From an uncultured Candidatus Melainabacteria bacterium (GTDB taxonomy: Bacteria; Cyanobacteriota; Vampirovibrionia; Gastranaerophilales; Gastranaerophilaceae), in assembly GCA_934692485.1 (NCBI GenBank), contig CAKUTX010000001.1, positions 62,001 through 126,000 of the forward strand: a stretch of 64,000 bases of DNA, read 5' to 3'. Made by a program: the position numbers and the translations under genes. The notes beneath the pieces were generated by a model. It worked only from the letters and a program-made list of their open reading frames with translations, had not been told where the DNA came from and searched no databases. This document shows positions 15,879 to 25,610 of this stretch, one piece after another. The stretch's first letter is position 1. Each line of letters begins with the position of its first letter.

Positions 15879-17294
15879 TTATTTACCCAACTCAACTACT
15901 TCTGAATTATTTGCGCCTAAATTTTTCCCTATAGCCTTTTCCAATGCTGCTTTAGACGTATTATACTGATAGAGTGAATTGTAGTACGTCAATTGAGCTT
16001 GTTGATAATTTATTTGAGCATCTTTCAATTCAGTCGGGCTTGCTTCTCCAACTCTATATCTGCCATAAGAAAGCTCGTAGTTCTCTTTTGCTTGCTTTAC
16101 TCCAAGAATTGCAACCGGCATTTGGTTTTTCTTTTCTTCCAATGTTAAATATGCGTTTTGAATTTCCAAATATATTGAATTTTGGGTATTTTTTGCGTTA
16201 GCAATTTCTTTATCATATAAATATCTTGCTTCTTTAATCTCATTTTTGATAAGCATTCCGTTTATTGTCGGGAAATTTAAGTAACCTCCTAAATTATAAC
16301 CATAGTTTGAATTCCAACTTCTTCCGCCTCGTTGATATTGACCTTCTATGGAAATAGTAGGGAAATAAGATTTTTTTACAAGTTTAAGTGTCTGATTTGC
16401 ACTCTCAACTTTGATTTCCGCCAATTTTAATTCAGGTCGCGCATCTCTAGCTATTTCAACAGATTGATTAAAAGTTACGTCAACAGGATTGTACTGCAAA
16501 CGCTCTTGAACATTATATTTGTCTATAAACGGTACACCCATAACGTTATTAAGCTTTGCAACCGCAAGATTTACAGCATTATCCGCCTGAATAAGTTGCA
16601 ACTTTGCATTACTCAAGTTTACTTCCGCAATAGTTACGTCAACTTTAGGGTTTAAACCAATTTCATAAAACGCTTTTGCCTGATTATAAAACATTTCAAA
16701 TTTCTTAACCGTATCTTCTGCCACACGACGATTTTCAAACGCGTATAACAAATTGTAATACGCATCTTTTGTCTGATAAATTACGTCGTTAATTGTTGCG
16801 CTAAGAGTCGTTTTGTATGCCTCATAATCTAATCGCTTGATTGTGGCTTGGTTTTGTGTAACACCAAAGTCGTAAAGCATTTGTTGAAGCGTAATTTGAC
16901 CTAATATATAATAATTAAACGTCAAATTCTGTCCTAAAGCATCAGACAATTGCAATTGTTTAATCTTTGTATAACCTGTCTGCCAGCTTAATTGCGGAAA
17001 ATAATTTGCCCAAACTTGTTTTATTCTTGCGTCTGAAGCCAAAATATCATGAAAAGCAGCATTTATCTGAGGGTTATTACCCAATGCCAGCTCAATACAT
17101 TTGTCCAAAGTCATATCTATATTTTTTTCTACGGAACCCTCTATTACAAAATCTGCTTTTTGCGGCTTGTTCGGCAAAACAGCATCAGCACTCGGATATT
17201 CCTTTTCGTTCACCTTATTCCCAATATCTGCTGAATACGCAATATTTGAGCTTATTCCAAGTATTAAACATAAAGATATTATTCTTTTTAACAT
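15879..17294 (-). CDS. TolC-family outer membrane efflux protein, 471 aa
   Basis: Signal peptide (MLKRIISLCLILGISSNIAYS), then two outer-membrane-factor repeats with heptad-rich helices, beginning IDMTLDKCIELALGNNPQINAA and with the second repeat starting QSVEIARDARPELKLAEIKV. It forms the trimeric exit duct of a tripartite pump. Its ATG overlaps the stop of the RND transporter (TAATG), so it is translationally coupled and is the last gene of the MFP-RND-TolC operon. Confidence 0.94.
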   Translation of the reverse strand: MLKRIISLCLILGISSNIAYSADIGNKVNEKEYPSADAVLPNKPQKADFVIEGSVEKNIDMTLDKCIELALGNNPQINAAFHDILASDARIKQVWANYFPQLSWQTGYTKIKQLQLSDALGQNLTFNYYILGQITLQQMLYDFGVTQNQATIKRLDYEAYKTTLSATINDVIYQTKDAYYNLLYAFENRRVAEDTVKKFEMFYNQAKAFYEIGLNPKVDVTIAEVNLSNAKLQLIQADNAVNLAVAKLNNVMGVPFIDKYNVQERLQYNPVDVTFNQSVEIARDARPELKLAEIKVESANQTLKLVKKSYFPTISIEGQYQRGGRSWNSNYGYNLGGYLNFPTINGMLIKNEIKEARYLYDKEIANAKNTQNSIYLEIQNAYLTLEEKKNQMPVAILGVKQAKENYELSYGRYRVGEASPTELKDAQINYQQAQLTYYNSLYQYNTSKAALEKAIGKNLGANNSEVVELGK

Positions 17295-20200
17295 TATTTA
17301 TTATCCTTTTTTAGACGAATTTCTTTTACTTTATTAGCCGTGAAAACTTTCAAATCTTCTACCAGTACAAAAAATGCAGGAACTAGGAAAGTACCAATAA
17401 ATGCAACAGCCATCATTCCGCCAAATACTGTCATACCAACAGAATTTCGACTTGCGGCACCTGCTCCTTTTGCAAATACCAAAGGCAACAAACCTAATAT
17501 AAATGCAATGTTAGTCATCATTACAGCTCTAAACCTTAATTTCGCGGCTTGCAGTGCTGATTCTATAATACTCATCCCTTTTTCATGAGCATCTTTCGCA
17601 AACTCAATAATCAAGATTGCCTGTTTTGTAGACAAACCGATTAACATAACAAGACCAATTTGAGAGTACAAATCGAGCGAATATCCGAACACATATTGAA
17701 AGAACAAAGCTCCAACAAGCGCAACTGGAGAAATTAAAAGTACTGCTATCGGAAGCATCCAGCTTTCATATAAGCCTACCAAGAACAAGTATATGAAAAC
17801 AACAGACATCAAAAGTATCGGTACTATTTGTCCTGAAGACTGTTGTTCTTGCAATGAACTTCCTGACCAAGCATAACCCATATCTTTTGGCAATGCTTTA
17901 TTTGATATATTTTCCATTTCAGCCATCGCTTGACCAGAACTTACACCATTTCGCGCTTGCCCGTTAATCGTAATAGCTGGATACATATTAAACCTTGTCA
18001 AACTGTATGGCCCTACAATATTAGAAACACTCACAACTGCTGACAATGGGACCATTGTTCCATTGTTATTTTTTATGAAAATTTTATCAATATCTGCCGG
18101 CTTCTCCCTAAACTCAGAGTCTGCTTGCAAATACACACGATAAACACGACCGTATTTGTTGAAGTCATTCACATAAGATTTTCCAAAATAACCTGACAAT
18201 GCATTATAAATCTCAGAAATGCTTACACCCTGAGCAAGTGCTTTATTCTCATCAACTTTGATTAACAATTGAGGCAAGTTCGCTGTAAATGACGTATAAA
18301 CCATTTGAAAAGCAGAACTTTTATTTGCCTCTGCTATTAGTTTTTGAGCTTCATCATAAAGTTCTTGCGGAGTTCTATCTCCTTTATCCAACAATTGATA
18401 TTCAAAACCTCCAAACATACCTAAACCTGAAATAGATGGAGGTGAAAATGATGCAATTGTCGCAGAAGGATAATTTGCAAACTCACCTTTGATTTTGCCC
18501 ATTATACTTTCCATAGACAAATCTTTGCTTTTACGTTTTGACCAATTGGAAAGTTCTGAAACAATAAGCGCGGTGTTTTCACCAGAAAAACCAACCAATG
18601 TAATCGTATTTTGTATCCCAGGAATTTTCAAAAGTCTTTCTTCTACTTCATTTGCAACAATATTTGTTCTTGAAGCAGATGAGCCGTCAGGCAATTGGAT
18701 TTGAGTGAATACTGCACCTTTATCTTCCGTTGGCAAAAAGCCCTGAGGAATTAAATAAAACATAAATGCCGTAAATATAACAATACCTGTTAGCACAGAC
18801 AATGTCAATTTTGGAGAATTTATAAATATTTTTACCCCATCCAAATATTTATCCCTGATACCGGCAAACCAATCATCAAATTTTTGAATAAAGTCAAAAT
18901 CAGCCTTTTCTTCTCCTGATTTTAATATCATTGCACACAAAGCTGGAGCAAGAGTTAAGGCAACAAGAGTTGATAAACCGATTGATGAAGCTATACAAAG
19001 TGCGAATTGTCTAAACATTTGCCCTGTAATTCCGGACATAAAAGATACAGGGACAAAAACGGCCATCAATACCAATGATGTAGCCAATACTGCGCCAAAA
19101 ACTTCATTCATTGTAACTTCAGTAGCTTCTGTCGGATTTTTACCTTCCTGAATATGTCTTTGAGTATTTTCCAATACAACAATCGCGTCATCTACAACCA
19201 ACCCAACGGCTAGTACCAAACCAAATAAAATCAGCATATTTATAGAAAACCCGAAAATATTCATAAATATAAATACACCGATTAGAGAAACCGGAATTGC
19301 ACAAAATGGAATAAGTGCGGCTCTCGCACTTCCTAAAAACATATACGTTACAATTCCTACAAGCAAAATTGCAAGTCCGATTGCACTAATAACTTCTTTA
19401 ATAGATTCGCGAACAAATTCTGTTTCATCACGCTGAATTTTATATTCAATACCTTGCGGAAAACTTTTGCTAAGTTCTGCCATTTTTTTTGTAATTTTAT
19501 TAGACAAATCAATCGCATTTGCTTCAGGCAACTGACTTACAGAAATAATTGCAGAGTCCTTTCCGCCAATACGGGAGAAGAAAGAATAACTTTCTGCACC
19601 AAGTTCAACTCTTGCAATATCTTTTAACTTTATTTGTGAACCATCAGCTTTTGAACGAACAATAATATTTTCGAATTCAGAAACATCTTTCAAACGTCCT
19701 TTTGTTCGCATCGTTAACTTAATCATCTGTTTATTCTTCATCGGTTCAACACCCAAATCACCAGCTGGAACCTGAGTATTTTGTGACTGTATTGCCGCAC
19801 TGACTTCAGAAACAGATACCCCTAAATTTGCCATTTTTGCAGCATCAAGCCAAATTCTCATTGAATAATCAGATGAACCGAATACTGCAACTTTACCAAC
19901 ACCTTTTATACGGGCAAGTTCATCTTTAATATAAATTGAAGCGTAGTTTGCGATATACAGCGAATCATAAGTATGCGAAGGAGAATTTACAGAAATCATC
20001 ATTAAACCAGGGCCACCTGTAGACTTTTTAACAGACAACCCATAACGTCTAACTTCTTCTGGCAAACGAGGAGTAACAAGTTGCAATTGGTTTTGAACGT
20101 TAACAACAGCCATATCAGGGTCTGAACCGATATTAAAATATAACGTTAATTGATACTGTCCATTTTGCGATGTAGATGACATATAAATCATATCTTGAAC

Positions 20201-20437
20201 ACCGTTTAACTGAGCTTCAACTGGCGCCGCAATAGTATCTTCTACAACATCAGAACTAGCTCCAGCATATGTCGCAGTAACAACAACCTGAGGAGGTGTA
20301 ATTGACGGATATTCTTCCAGCGGAAGCATTAACATCATCAAAGCCCCTGCAAGCATAATTACTAACGATATTACAATTGCAAGTTTTGGTCGTTTTATAA
20401 ATATATTCCCTTGTTTTTCGTGTTTGTCGTTCGGCAT
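17294..20437 (-). CDS. RND multidrug efflux transporter (HAE1/AcrB type), 1047 aa
   Basis: Full-length inner-membrane RND pump: first helix LAIVISLVIMLAGALMMLMLPLEEYPSI, two large periplasmic loops, and the proton-relay segment GLVLAVGLVVDDAIVVLENTQRH with the paired Asp in helix 4. AcrB-style motifs near the second half include LLISPVALVGALFFQ and GLSTKQAILIIEFAKD. It exports hydrophobic compounds using the proton gradient. Lies between the adaptor (20540) and TolC gene (overlapping). No regulator gene is adjacent. Confidence 0.96.
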   Translation of the reverse strand: MPNDKHEKQGNIFIKRPKLAIVISLVIMLAGALMMLMLPLEEYPSITPPQVVVTATYAGASSDVVEDTIAAPVEAQLNGVQDMIYMSSTSQNGQYQLTLYFNIGSDPDMAVVNVQNQLQLVTPRLPEEVRRYGLSVKKSTGGPGLMMISVNSPSHTYDSLYIANYASIYIKDELARIKGVGKVAVFGSSDYSMRIWLDAAKMANLGVSVSEVSAAIQSQNTQVPAGDLGVEPMKNKQMIKLTMRTKGRLKDVSEFENIIVRSKADGSQIKLKDIARVELGAESYSFFSRIGGKDSAIISVSQLPEANAIDLSNKITKKMAELSKSFPQGIEYKIQRDETEFVRESIKEVISAIGLAILLVGIVTYMFLGSARAALIPFCAIPVSLIGVFIFMNIFGFSINMLILFGLVLAVGLVVDDAIVVLENTQRHIQEGKNPTEATEVTMNEVFGAVLATSLVLMAVFVPVSFMSGITGQMFRQFALCIASSIGLSTLVALTLAPALCAMILKSGEEKADFDFIQKFDDWFAGIRDKYLDGVKIFINSPKLTLSVLTGIVIFTAFMFYLIPQGFLPTEDKGAVFTQIQLPDGSSASRTNIVANEVEERLLKIPGIQNTITLVGFSGENTALIVSELSNWSKRKSKDLSMESIMGKIKGEFANYPSATIASFSPPSISGLGMFGGFEYQLLDKGDRTPQELYDEAQKLIAEANKSSAFQMVYTSFTANLPQLLIKVDENKALAQGVSISEIYNALSGYFGKSYVNDFNKYGRVYRVYLQADSEFREKPADIDKIFIKNNNGTMVPLSAVVSVSNIVGPYSLTRFNMYPAITINGQARNGVSSGQAMAEMENISNKALPKDMGYAWSGSSLQEQQSSGQIVPILLMSVVFIYLFLVGLYESWMLPIAVLLISPVALVGALFFQYVFGYSLDLYSQIGLVMLIGLSTKQAILIIEFAKDAHEKGMSIIESALQAAKLRFRAVMMTNIAFILGLLPLVFAKGAGAASRNSVGMTVFGGMMAVAFIGTFLVPAFFVLVEDLKVFTANKVKEIRLKKDNK

Positions 20438-20539
20438 TTCTTGTCCTTTTTTACTTGGTAAATAAATTTAGATAAATGAATTTTTTAATATAAATAGTTT
20501 TTATTTTAAAAATTTTGCTACAGAAATTGTTTATTAGCC

Positions 20540-21700
20540 TTATTTACTTTTATTTCCGCTTTTAATTTTTTTCATTTCTTCCGCTGTAACAATTGTTACC
20601 GGTTTTCCAGGTGTAACTTTCTGCAAACCTTCAGTAACAATCCTATCACCTTTTTTCAACCCCTCTTTAATAATCCAATTTTCTCCATTTTGTTCACCAG
20701 TTTTTACGTAAACCAACTGCGGAAGATTATTTTCATCTAATTTATACACATATTTACCTGCTTGGTTTTCCAATACAGCCGTTATTGGAGCGACAGGCAC
20801 TTCAACAGGTTTGTTTGAATATAATTTTACCGTAACAAATTCCCCATGAATAAGTTCATTATTTGGGTTTGCAAAAGTTGCTCTCATGGTTACTGTACCA
20901 GTAGATTGGTCAACTTTGTTGTCTTGAAAATCTTGAACACCTGTTTTTGAATATTTATTTCCACCATTCAAAATTAATTCAACTTTTCTGTTAATATTGT
21001 TTGATTTATCCGCATTCGCTAATGCCTGAAAATCTGCCGAATCAATAGGGAAAGTAACATAAATAGGGTCAGTACTGTTAATCGTTGTTAGCGCGCCAGA
21101 AGTTGGAGAAACGTAGTTTCCGACAGTAACATTAATAATCCCAACTTTTCCGTTAACAGGTGATTTCACATGCGTATATCCCAAATTACGATTTGCATCA
21201 TTGTAAGAAGCTTGTGCTGAAGCTAATTGAGCTTTTAGAGCATCTCTTTGAGATAACATTTGGTCATACTGAGCTTTTGCTATATAATCTTTTTTTACAA
21301 GTTCCGCAGCTCTGGCAAGTTGTTTTTCGGCATAAACCAATTGTGCTTTCAAATTTTTAACATTTGCAGCTGCAACATTAGAAGCATTGGAGTATTCTGT
21401 AGGCTCTATTTGAAAAAGAATTTGACCGGCCTTAACAGTATCACCTTCTTTAAAATAGCTTTTTAACAAGTATCCTGAAATACGAGCCATTACATCAACT
21501 CTGTACTTTGACACAACACGTCCAGGAGCTTCAAAACTCCTTATTACACTTTTGTTTTCAATTTCTTGCACAGTAACAGACGGTGCTGGACGATTTTTCA
21601 TCGCCTTACCCTGCATAATATTGTTAAACATTGAATACCCATACCTAAACAAAATTGCGGCAATAATCACCAACAAAAATATAATAATATTTTTTTTCAT
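20540..21700 (-). CDS. RND-pump periplasmic adaptor (membrane fusion protein), 386 aa
   Basis: N-terminal membrane anchor (IIIFLLVIIAAILFRYGYSMF), lipoyl half-motif (VMARISGYLLKSYFKEGDTVKAGQILFQIEP), an alpha-hairpin rich in Ala/Lys/Gln (about residues 110-165), then HlyD-like beta-barrel and membrane-proximal domains. It joins the RND pump to TolC. First gene of the operon, 102 bases before the pump gene. Start ATG 21700 with GGGAGAG upstream. Confidence 0.94.
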   Translation of the reverse strand: MKKNIIIFLLVIIAAILFRYGYSMFNNIMQGKAMKNRPAPSVTVQEIENKSVIRSFEAPGRVVSKYRVDVMARISGYLLKSYFKEGDTVKAGQILFQIEPTEYSNASNVAAANVKNLKAQLVYAEKQLARAAELVKKDYIAKAQYDQMLSQRDALKAQLASAQASYNDANRNLGYTHVKSPVNGKVGIINVTVGNYVSPTSGALTTINSTDPIYVTFPIDSADFQALANADKSNNINRKVELILNGGNKYSKTGVQDFQDNKVDQSTGTVTMRATFANPNNELIHGEFVTVKLYSNKPVEVPVAPITAVLENQAGKYVYKLDENNLPQLVYVKTGEQNGENWIIKEGLKKGDRIVTEGLQKVTPGKPVTIVTAEEMKKIKSGNKSK

Positions 21701-21824
21701 TTACTCTCCCTGTCTGAACTAATCAGTAATATTTTGCAGTATTTATTGTATTATTAATTAAAATTCATGTCAACTAATACAAAAAAATCTGATATTTTTA
21801 TTTTTTATCTATCAACAAAAAAAT

Positions 21825-21848
21825 AAGACTGGCTTTTTAACCAGTCTT
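21825..21848 (-). terminator. Intrinsic terminator of the small gene at 21940
   Basis: AAGACTGG/CCAGTCTT stem with ATTTTTTTG on the minus-strand side. Its orientation fits the end of a short transcript from the 58-codon gene just upstream on the same strand. Confidence 0.75.
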
Positions 21849-21939
21849 TATAATAATCAATTCCTATCCTAAAAATTTTCCTTATCCATTCCTATTTGTT
21901 TAAATTAATTTCCTTTATTATCCTATTGATTTTCCAACT

Positions 21940-22116
21940 CTAAGCGATGAAATTTGTTCCAAACCTGCTTGCGCCGTGGAAAAATGACTGCTTCATCATA
22001 TCCACCAAAGTTTTTTTAACAATATACTTTTTATTCAAATCTATTGAATTAACAGCCTCTGATGTTTGTTTATATGTATCTGTAACCGTATTTGAAAATA
22101 ACAATGTGTTAGCCAT
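21940..22116 (-). CDS. Short protein of unknown function, 58 aa
   Basis: An open frame MANTLLFSNTVTDTYKQTSE... ending RFGTNFIA, preceded by a proper ribosome site (AGAGG nine bases before ATG 22116) and followed 90 bases later by a strong minus-strand terminator. There is no signal peptide or membrane helix; the middle is Lys-rich (DLNKKYIVKKTLVDMMKQ). Start, stop, ribosome site and terminator agree, so it is likely real although too short to classify. A 94-codon frame on the other strand is its shadow. Confidence 0.55.
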   Translation of the reverse strand: MANTLLFSNTVTDTYKQTSEAVNSIDLNKKYIVKKTLVDMMKQSFFHGASRFGTNFIA

Positions 22117-22285
22117 CTCTTTTAAAACCTCTCTTTATCTCTCGTACTTATATAAAAAAAATTTAGAGAAAATTATTGACTTTTTATATCCTATTTATAT
22201 AAAACTTGTTACATTTCTTCATATTGTTTAAAGTTTTATTCAAAAAAATCCGTATTAAAACATATCATACGAAAGGAGAAAACAA

Positions 22286-22798
22286 ATGGCAGATTCAATG
22301 AGTGTAACAGGTTCAACACAAGGGATTGATATATCTAGATGGAAAAAACTTACTCCACAAGAAATTATGAAAGAAGAAAGTAAAGGAGAAGATATTCCAT
22401 CAGAAATCGTAAACTGGGCGCAGCAAATGGCAGCATTTTCAAAAATTCCTGACGATGTAACTTATGAAGAAGTTGACGGAGACACAGGACTTGATGCTCT
22501 TGATAAACTTGGGATTTCGCCGGAAGAAGTAGGACTTGTCGAAACACAAAATGCTACACCTCCCGACAAAACAGAAACTCCGGATGCAATAAAAGATCCG
22601 GCAGCAGTAGAGGAAACTCCTCCTGAAGAAAATAACATATTTATGAATCCAACCCCTGGACAAGCAGCAGAAGCTCCTAAAAACGAGGGTAACAAACAAC
22701 CTGAAAAAACTGACGAAAGTCTTACAATTGCTGATTCTGCACTTGTTACGGACCCTGAAGAAATCCGCAAACGAAAATTCAAATTAGGTTTAGCGTAA
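22286..22798 (+). CDS. Acidic, Pro/Glu-rich protein of unknown function, 170 aa
   Basis: Strong ribosome site (GAAAGGAGAA). The first ~90 residues look folded (ISRWKKLTPQEIMKEESK, IPSEIVNWAQQMAAF, GLDALDKLGISPEEVGL); residues ~90-150 are a disordered linker rich in Pro, Glu, Thr and Asn; a short basic tail follows (EEIRKRKFKLGLA). No signal peptide, no known domain. The 3' end overlaps the convergent rpe gene by 9 bases. Function unknown. Confidence 0.65.
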   Translation: MADSMSVTGSTQGIDISRWKKLTPQEIMKEESKGEDIPSEIVNWAQQMAAFSKIPDDVTYEEVDGDTGLDALDKLGISPEEVGLVETQNATPPDKTETPDAIKDPAAVEETPPEENNIFMNPTPGQAAEAPKNEGNKQPEKTDESLTIADSALVTDPEEIRKRKFKLGLA

Positions 22799-23422
22799 AG
22801 AACTTATAGCTTCTTCAACATTTTCTGACTTATAAATATAGCTACCAGCAACTAAAGAATTTGCACCATATGACGTGCAAATTCTTGCTGTTTGAGCATT
22901 TATTCCACCATCAACTTGAATAATTAAGTTTTCATCGGCATTCTGACGTATAAACGGAATTTTTTCTGCACAATCTTGCATAAATTTTTGACCACCAAAA
23001 CCAGGTTCTACAGTCATTACAAGAACTAAATCCAAATTATTCAAATATGGTAACAAAACTTCCGGATTTGTTTTTGGTTTTATAGAAAGCCCTGCTTTTA
23101 ATCCAAAAGATTTTATCAAATCTACGGTAGAAATAATATCAGAGCCACTTTCATAGTGAAAAGTTAAAATATCAGCACCAGCTTTTGCAAACGCTTCAAC
23201 ATATTTCTCAGGATTTTCAATCATTAAATGGACATCCAACGGAAGTTTAGTAACTTTTCTGATAGAAGCAACTACTGGAACTCCAATCGTGATATTTGGG
23301 ACAAAATGGCCATCCATAACATCTACATGTATCCAGTCTGCACCATTATTTTCAACCAACTTTATATCACGTTCCAAATTTGCAAAATCTGCAGACAAAA
23401 TTGATGGAGAAATATAAATCAT
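22790..23422 (-). CDS. rpe: Ribulose-phosphate 3-epimerase, 210 aa
   Basis: TIM-barrel enzyme interconverting ribulose-5-P and xylulose-5-P. Motifs: ISPSILSADFANLERDI at the start, HVDVMDGHFVPNITIG with metal ligands, HLMIENPEKYV, VMTVEPGFGGQKF, QVDGGINAQTA. The start is placed at ATG 23422, which overlaps the rnc stop (ATGA), giving the standard N-terminus; an upstream in-frame start would add 8 residues inside rnc. Last gene of pyrH-frr-cdsA-rnc-rpe. Confidence 0.96.
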   Translation of the reverse strand: MIYISPSILSADFANLERDIKLVENNGADWIHVDVMDGHFVPNITIGVPVVASIRKVTKLPLDVHLMIENPEKYVEAFAKAGADILTFHYESGSDIISTVDLIKSFGLKAGLSIKPKTNPEVLLPYLNNLDLVLVMTVEPGFGGQKFMQDCAEKIPFIRQNADENLIIQVDGGINAQTARICTSYGANSLVAGSYIYKSENVEEAISSLR

Positions 23423-24105
23423 TGAACTGCTCCTAAAATTTTGCAAGCCTCATAAGCAGCATGCTGCTCAGCTTCTTTTTTAGATTTTCCAGTGCCTTTT
23501 GCAATAACTTTATCTTGATAAGAAACCTCTATTTCAAAAGTTTTGTTATGCGCCGGCCCTGACTCGCCAATCAATGTATAAACAGGAATTTCTTTTGTTA
23601 ATCCTTGAGTATATTCCTGCAAAATCGCTTTAGCATTAAATTTTTCAAAATTTTTATCAACTTCTTCAATATATGGCGTCAAAACTTTTTGCAAAAACGG
23701 AACTACAAGTTCAAATTTTCCATCCAAGTAATATGCTCCTAAAACAGCCTCAAAAGCACACGCACAAACAGATTCAATATTTGCCAATCCTTGTTTTGCT
23801 TCGTGATGAGCAAGAATTATTAATTCACAAAGTCCTATCTCGTGCGCAATTTTTGACAAAGTACTGTCTGACACTATAATAGAACGGATTTTAGATAAAT
23901 CACCTTCCGGATAATCAGGGTATTTTTTGTACAAAATATCTGATGCTGATAATTTCAAAACAGCATCTCCCAAAAATTCCAAACGCTCGTAATTTTCAGT
24001 ATATGGCAAATCCTTTTCTTTTGTGTAAGACGGATGAGTAAGCGCTCTCCTGAAGAAATCGGCATTATCAATTTTTATACCAAAAATTTCTTCCAAATTT
24101 TTCAT
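23419..24105 (-). CDS. rnc: Ribonuclease III, 228 aa
   Basis: Signature ERLEFLGDAVLKL (residues 40-52; catalytic Glu43 and Asp47) and a second acidic site in ACAFEAVLGAYYLDG, followed by a double-stranded RNA-binding domain from about 155 (AKAILQEYTQGL... GTGKSKKEAEQHAA). It processes rRNA precursors and other duplex RNA. Begins one base after the cdsA stop. Confidence 0.96.
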   Translation of the reverse strand: MKNLEEIFGIKIDNADFFRRALTHPSYTKEKDLPYTENYERLEFLGDAVLKLSASDILYKKYPDYPEGDLSKIRSIIVSDSTLSKIAHEIGLCELIILAHHEAKQGLANIESVCACAFEAVLGAYYLDGKFELVVPFLQKVLTPYIEEVDKNFEKFNAKAILQEYTQGLTKEIPVYTLIGESGPAHNKTFEIEVSYQDKVIAKGTGKSKKEAEQHAAYEACKILGAVQ

Positions 24106-24984
24106 CTAAAACAAACCTCTTATATAGTTTACAATATCGTGAGAAAACACAAAATATTTACAGAAATAATACATCATTGGGATTGTAAATATAAAGCTAT
24201 CTGTTCTATCCAAAAAGCCACCATGGCCAGGGAGAGAATTTCCTGAGTCTTTAACTCCAGCATCACGTTTTAATAATGATTCACACAAATCGCCAACTTG
24301 AGCAAAAACAGTACATATTAATGCAACTGCAATTGAAATATACCATTTTACATCTATCATATAAACTTTTGAAATAAATAATCCAACGATAGAAGCACCG
24401 ATTATCGCACAAATAGCACCGCCAATAGAACCTTCAATAGTTTTATTCGGACTAACAACAGGAGCAAGTTTATGCTTTCCAAACCTTGTACCAGCATAAT
24501 AACAACCAATATCTGTCAAAAGGATTGAAGTAAACATCATTACCACAAAACCAAGCCCATCGTTATACTGAGAAGAATGCATATCTCTTAATAACTGCAA
24601 GTGTAGTGGGAAATAACCACAATACACAAAACCCAAAATAGTTGTTGCAACATTGGCAATATAAGGCTGTCTACCCCTAAACAATACCCAAAGGAATGCC
24701 ATGATTGTACACAGACTCAACGCAGATGCAACATATTGAGCTCTATCAAAATAAGTTATTATCGCAAGCAACGCTGCAGCTAACAAGATGATTTTAAGGC
24801 TTGGATAAAAACCTTTATGCTCCAAGATTTTTACATATTCTTTTGATGCAAAAAATATTATTACAGCCAACAATGCCAATAAATAAACACCGCCAAGCAT
24901 AATACAACCCATGGCAATTGTTCCCATTATAAAACCTGTCAGCATTCTTGTTGCGTTTTTATTCAAGCCTTTTGTTTCATCCAT
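24106..24984 (-). CDS. cdsA: Phosphatidate cytidylyltransferase, 292 aa
   Basis: Polytopic membrane enzyme making CDP-diacylglycerol from phosphatidic acid and CTP. The C-terminal CDS signature is present: SPNKTIEGSIGGA and SLLKRDAGVKDSGNSLPGHGGFLDRTDS with the DxxxxK...GHGGxxDRxDS pattern. About eight hydrophobic helices. Start overlaps the frr stop (TAATG). Confidence 0.95.
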   Translation of the reverse strand: MDETKGLNKNATRMLTGFIMGTIAMGCIMLGGVYLLALLAVIIFFASKEYVKILEHKGFYPSLKIILLAAALLAIITYFDRAQYVASALSLCTIMAFLWVLFRGRQPYIANVATTILGFVYCGYFPLHLQLLRDMHSSQYNDGLGFVVMMFTSILLTDIGCYYAGTRFGKHKLAPVVSPNKTIEGSIGGAICAIIGASIVGLFISKVYMIDVKWYISIAVALICTVFAQVGDLCESLLKRDAGVKDSGNSLPGHGGFLDRTDSFIFTIPMMYYFCKYFVFSHDIVNYIRGLF

Positions 24985-25544
24985 TATACTGTCATAACCT
25001 CTTTTTCTTTGTCTGTTACAGCTTTGTCAATAATTCCTGTATACTTATCAGTCAATTTTTGAATTTTGTCCTGATTATCTTTTACAGTATCTTCCGGTAA
25101 GTTTTCACTTTTTTCAATCTTTTTCAACTCATCTGTCATATCACGACGAATGTTTCTGATTGCAACTTTAGCTTCTTCACCTATTTTTTTAACTTCTTTA
25201 GCTGTTTCACGGCGTCTTTCTTCTGTTAACGGAGGGAAAGGCAATCTTATGCAAACACCGTCACTGTTTGGAGTAATCCCAATTTCAGCTTTAATAATTG
25301 CTTTTTCAATTTCTTTCAAAATAGTTTTGTCATAAGGTGTAATTACCAAAGTCGTACCGTCTTGTACTGTAACTTGTGACATCTGTCTTAATGGAGTTGG
25401 AGCTCCATAATAATCAACCAAAACTTTATCCAAAATCATCGGATTAGCTCTGCCTGAACGAATAGAGCCAAATTCTCTGTGAAGCTGAGTGATAGATTTT
25501 TCCATCTTTTCTTCACCGAACAAAAATAGTTCTTCTAATTCCAT
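24984..25544 (-). CDS. frr: Ribosome recycling factor, 186 aa
   Basis: Complete RRF: EEKMEKSITQLHREFGSIRSG, GRANPMILDKVLVDYYGAPTPL, ITPYDKTILKEIEKAI, and the C-terminal helical bundle ending DKEKEVMTV. It splits post-termination ribosomes with EF-G. Follows pyrH by 66 bases and precedes cdsA with overlap, a widely conserved order. Confidence 0.97.
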   Translation of the reverse strand: MELEELFLFGEEKMEKSITQLHREFGSIRSGRANPMILDKVLVDYYGAPTPLRQMSQVTVQDGTTLVITPYDKTILKEIEKAIIKAEIGITPNSDGVCIRLPFPPLTEERRRETAKEVKKIGEEAKVAIRNIRRDMTDELKKIEKSENLPEDTVKDNQDKIQKLTDKYTGIIDKAVTDKEKEVMTV

Positions 25545-25610
25545 TTTTACCTCTTTCTTTTATAACTACAAATTTTATTATAAATTATATATTCGCAACA
25601 AGCAAGAAAA

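Noticed and set aside
21947..22231. A 94-codon plus-strand frame
   Set aside because: No ribosome site and antisense to the better supported 58-codon gene.
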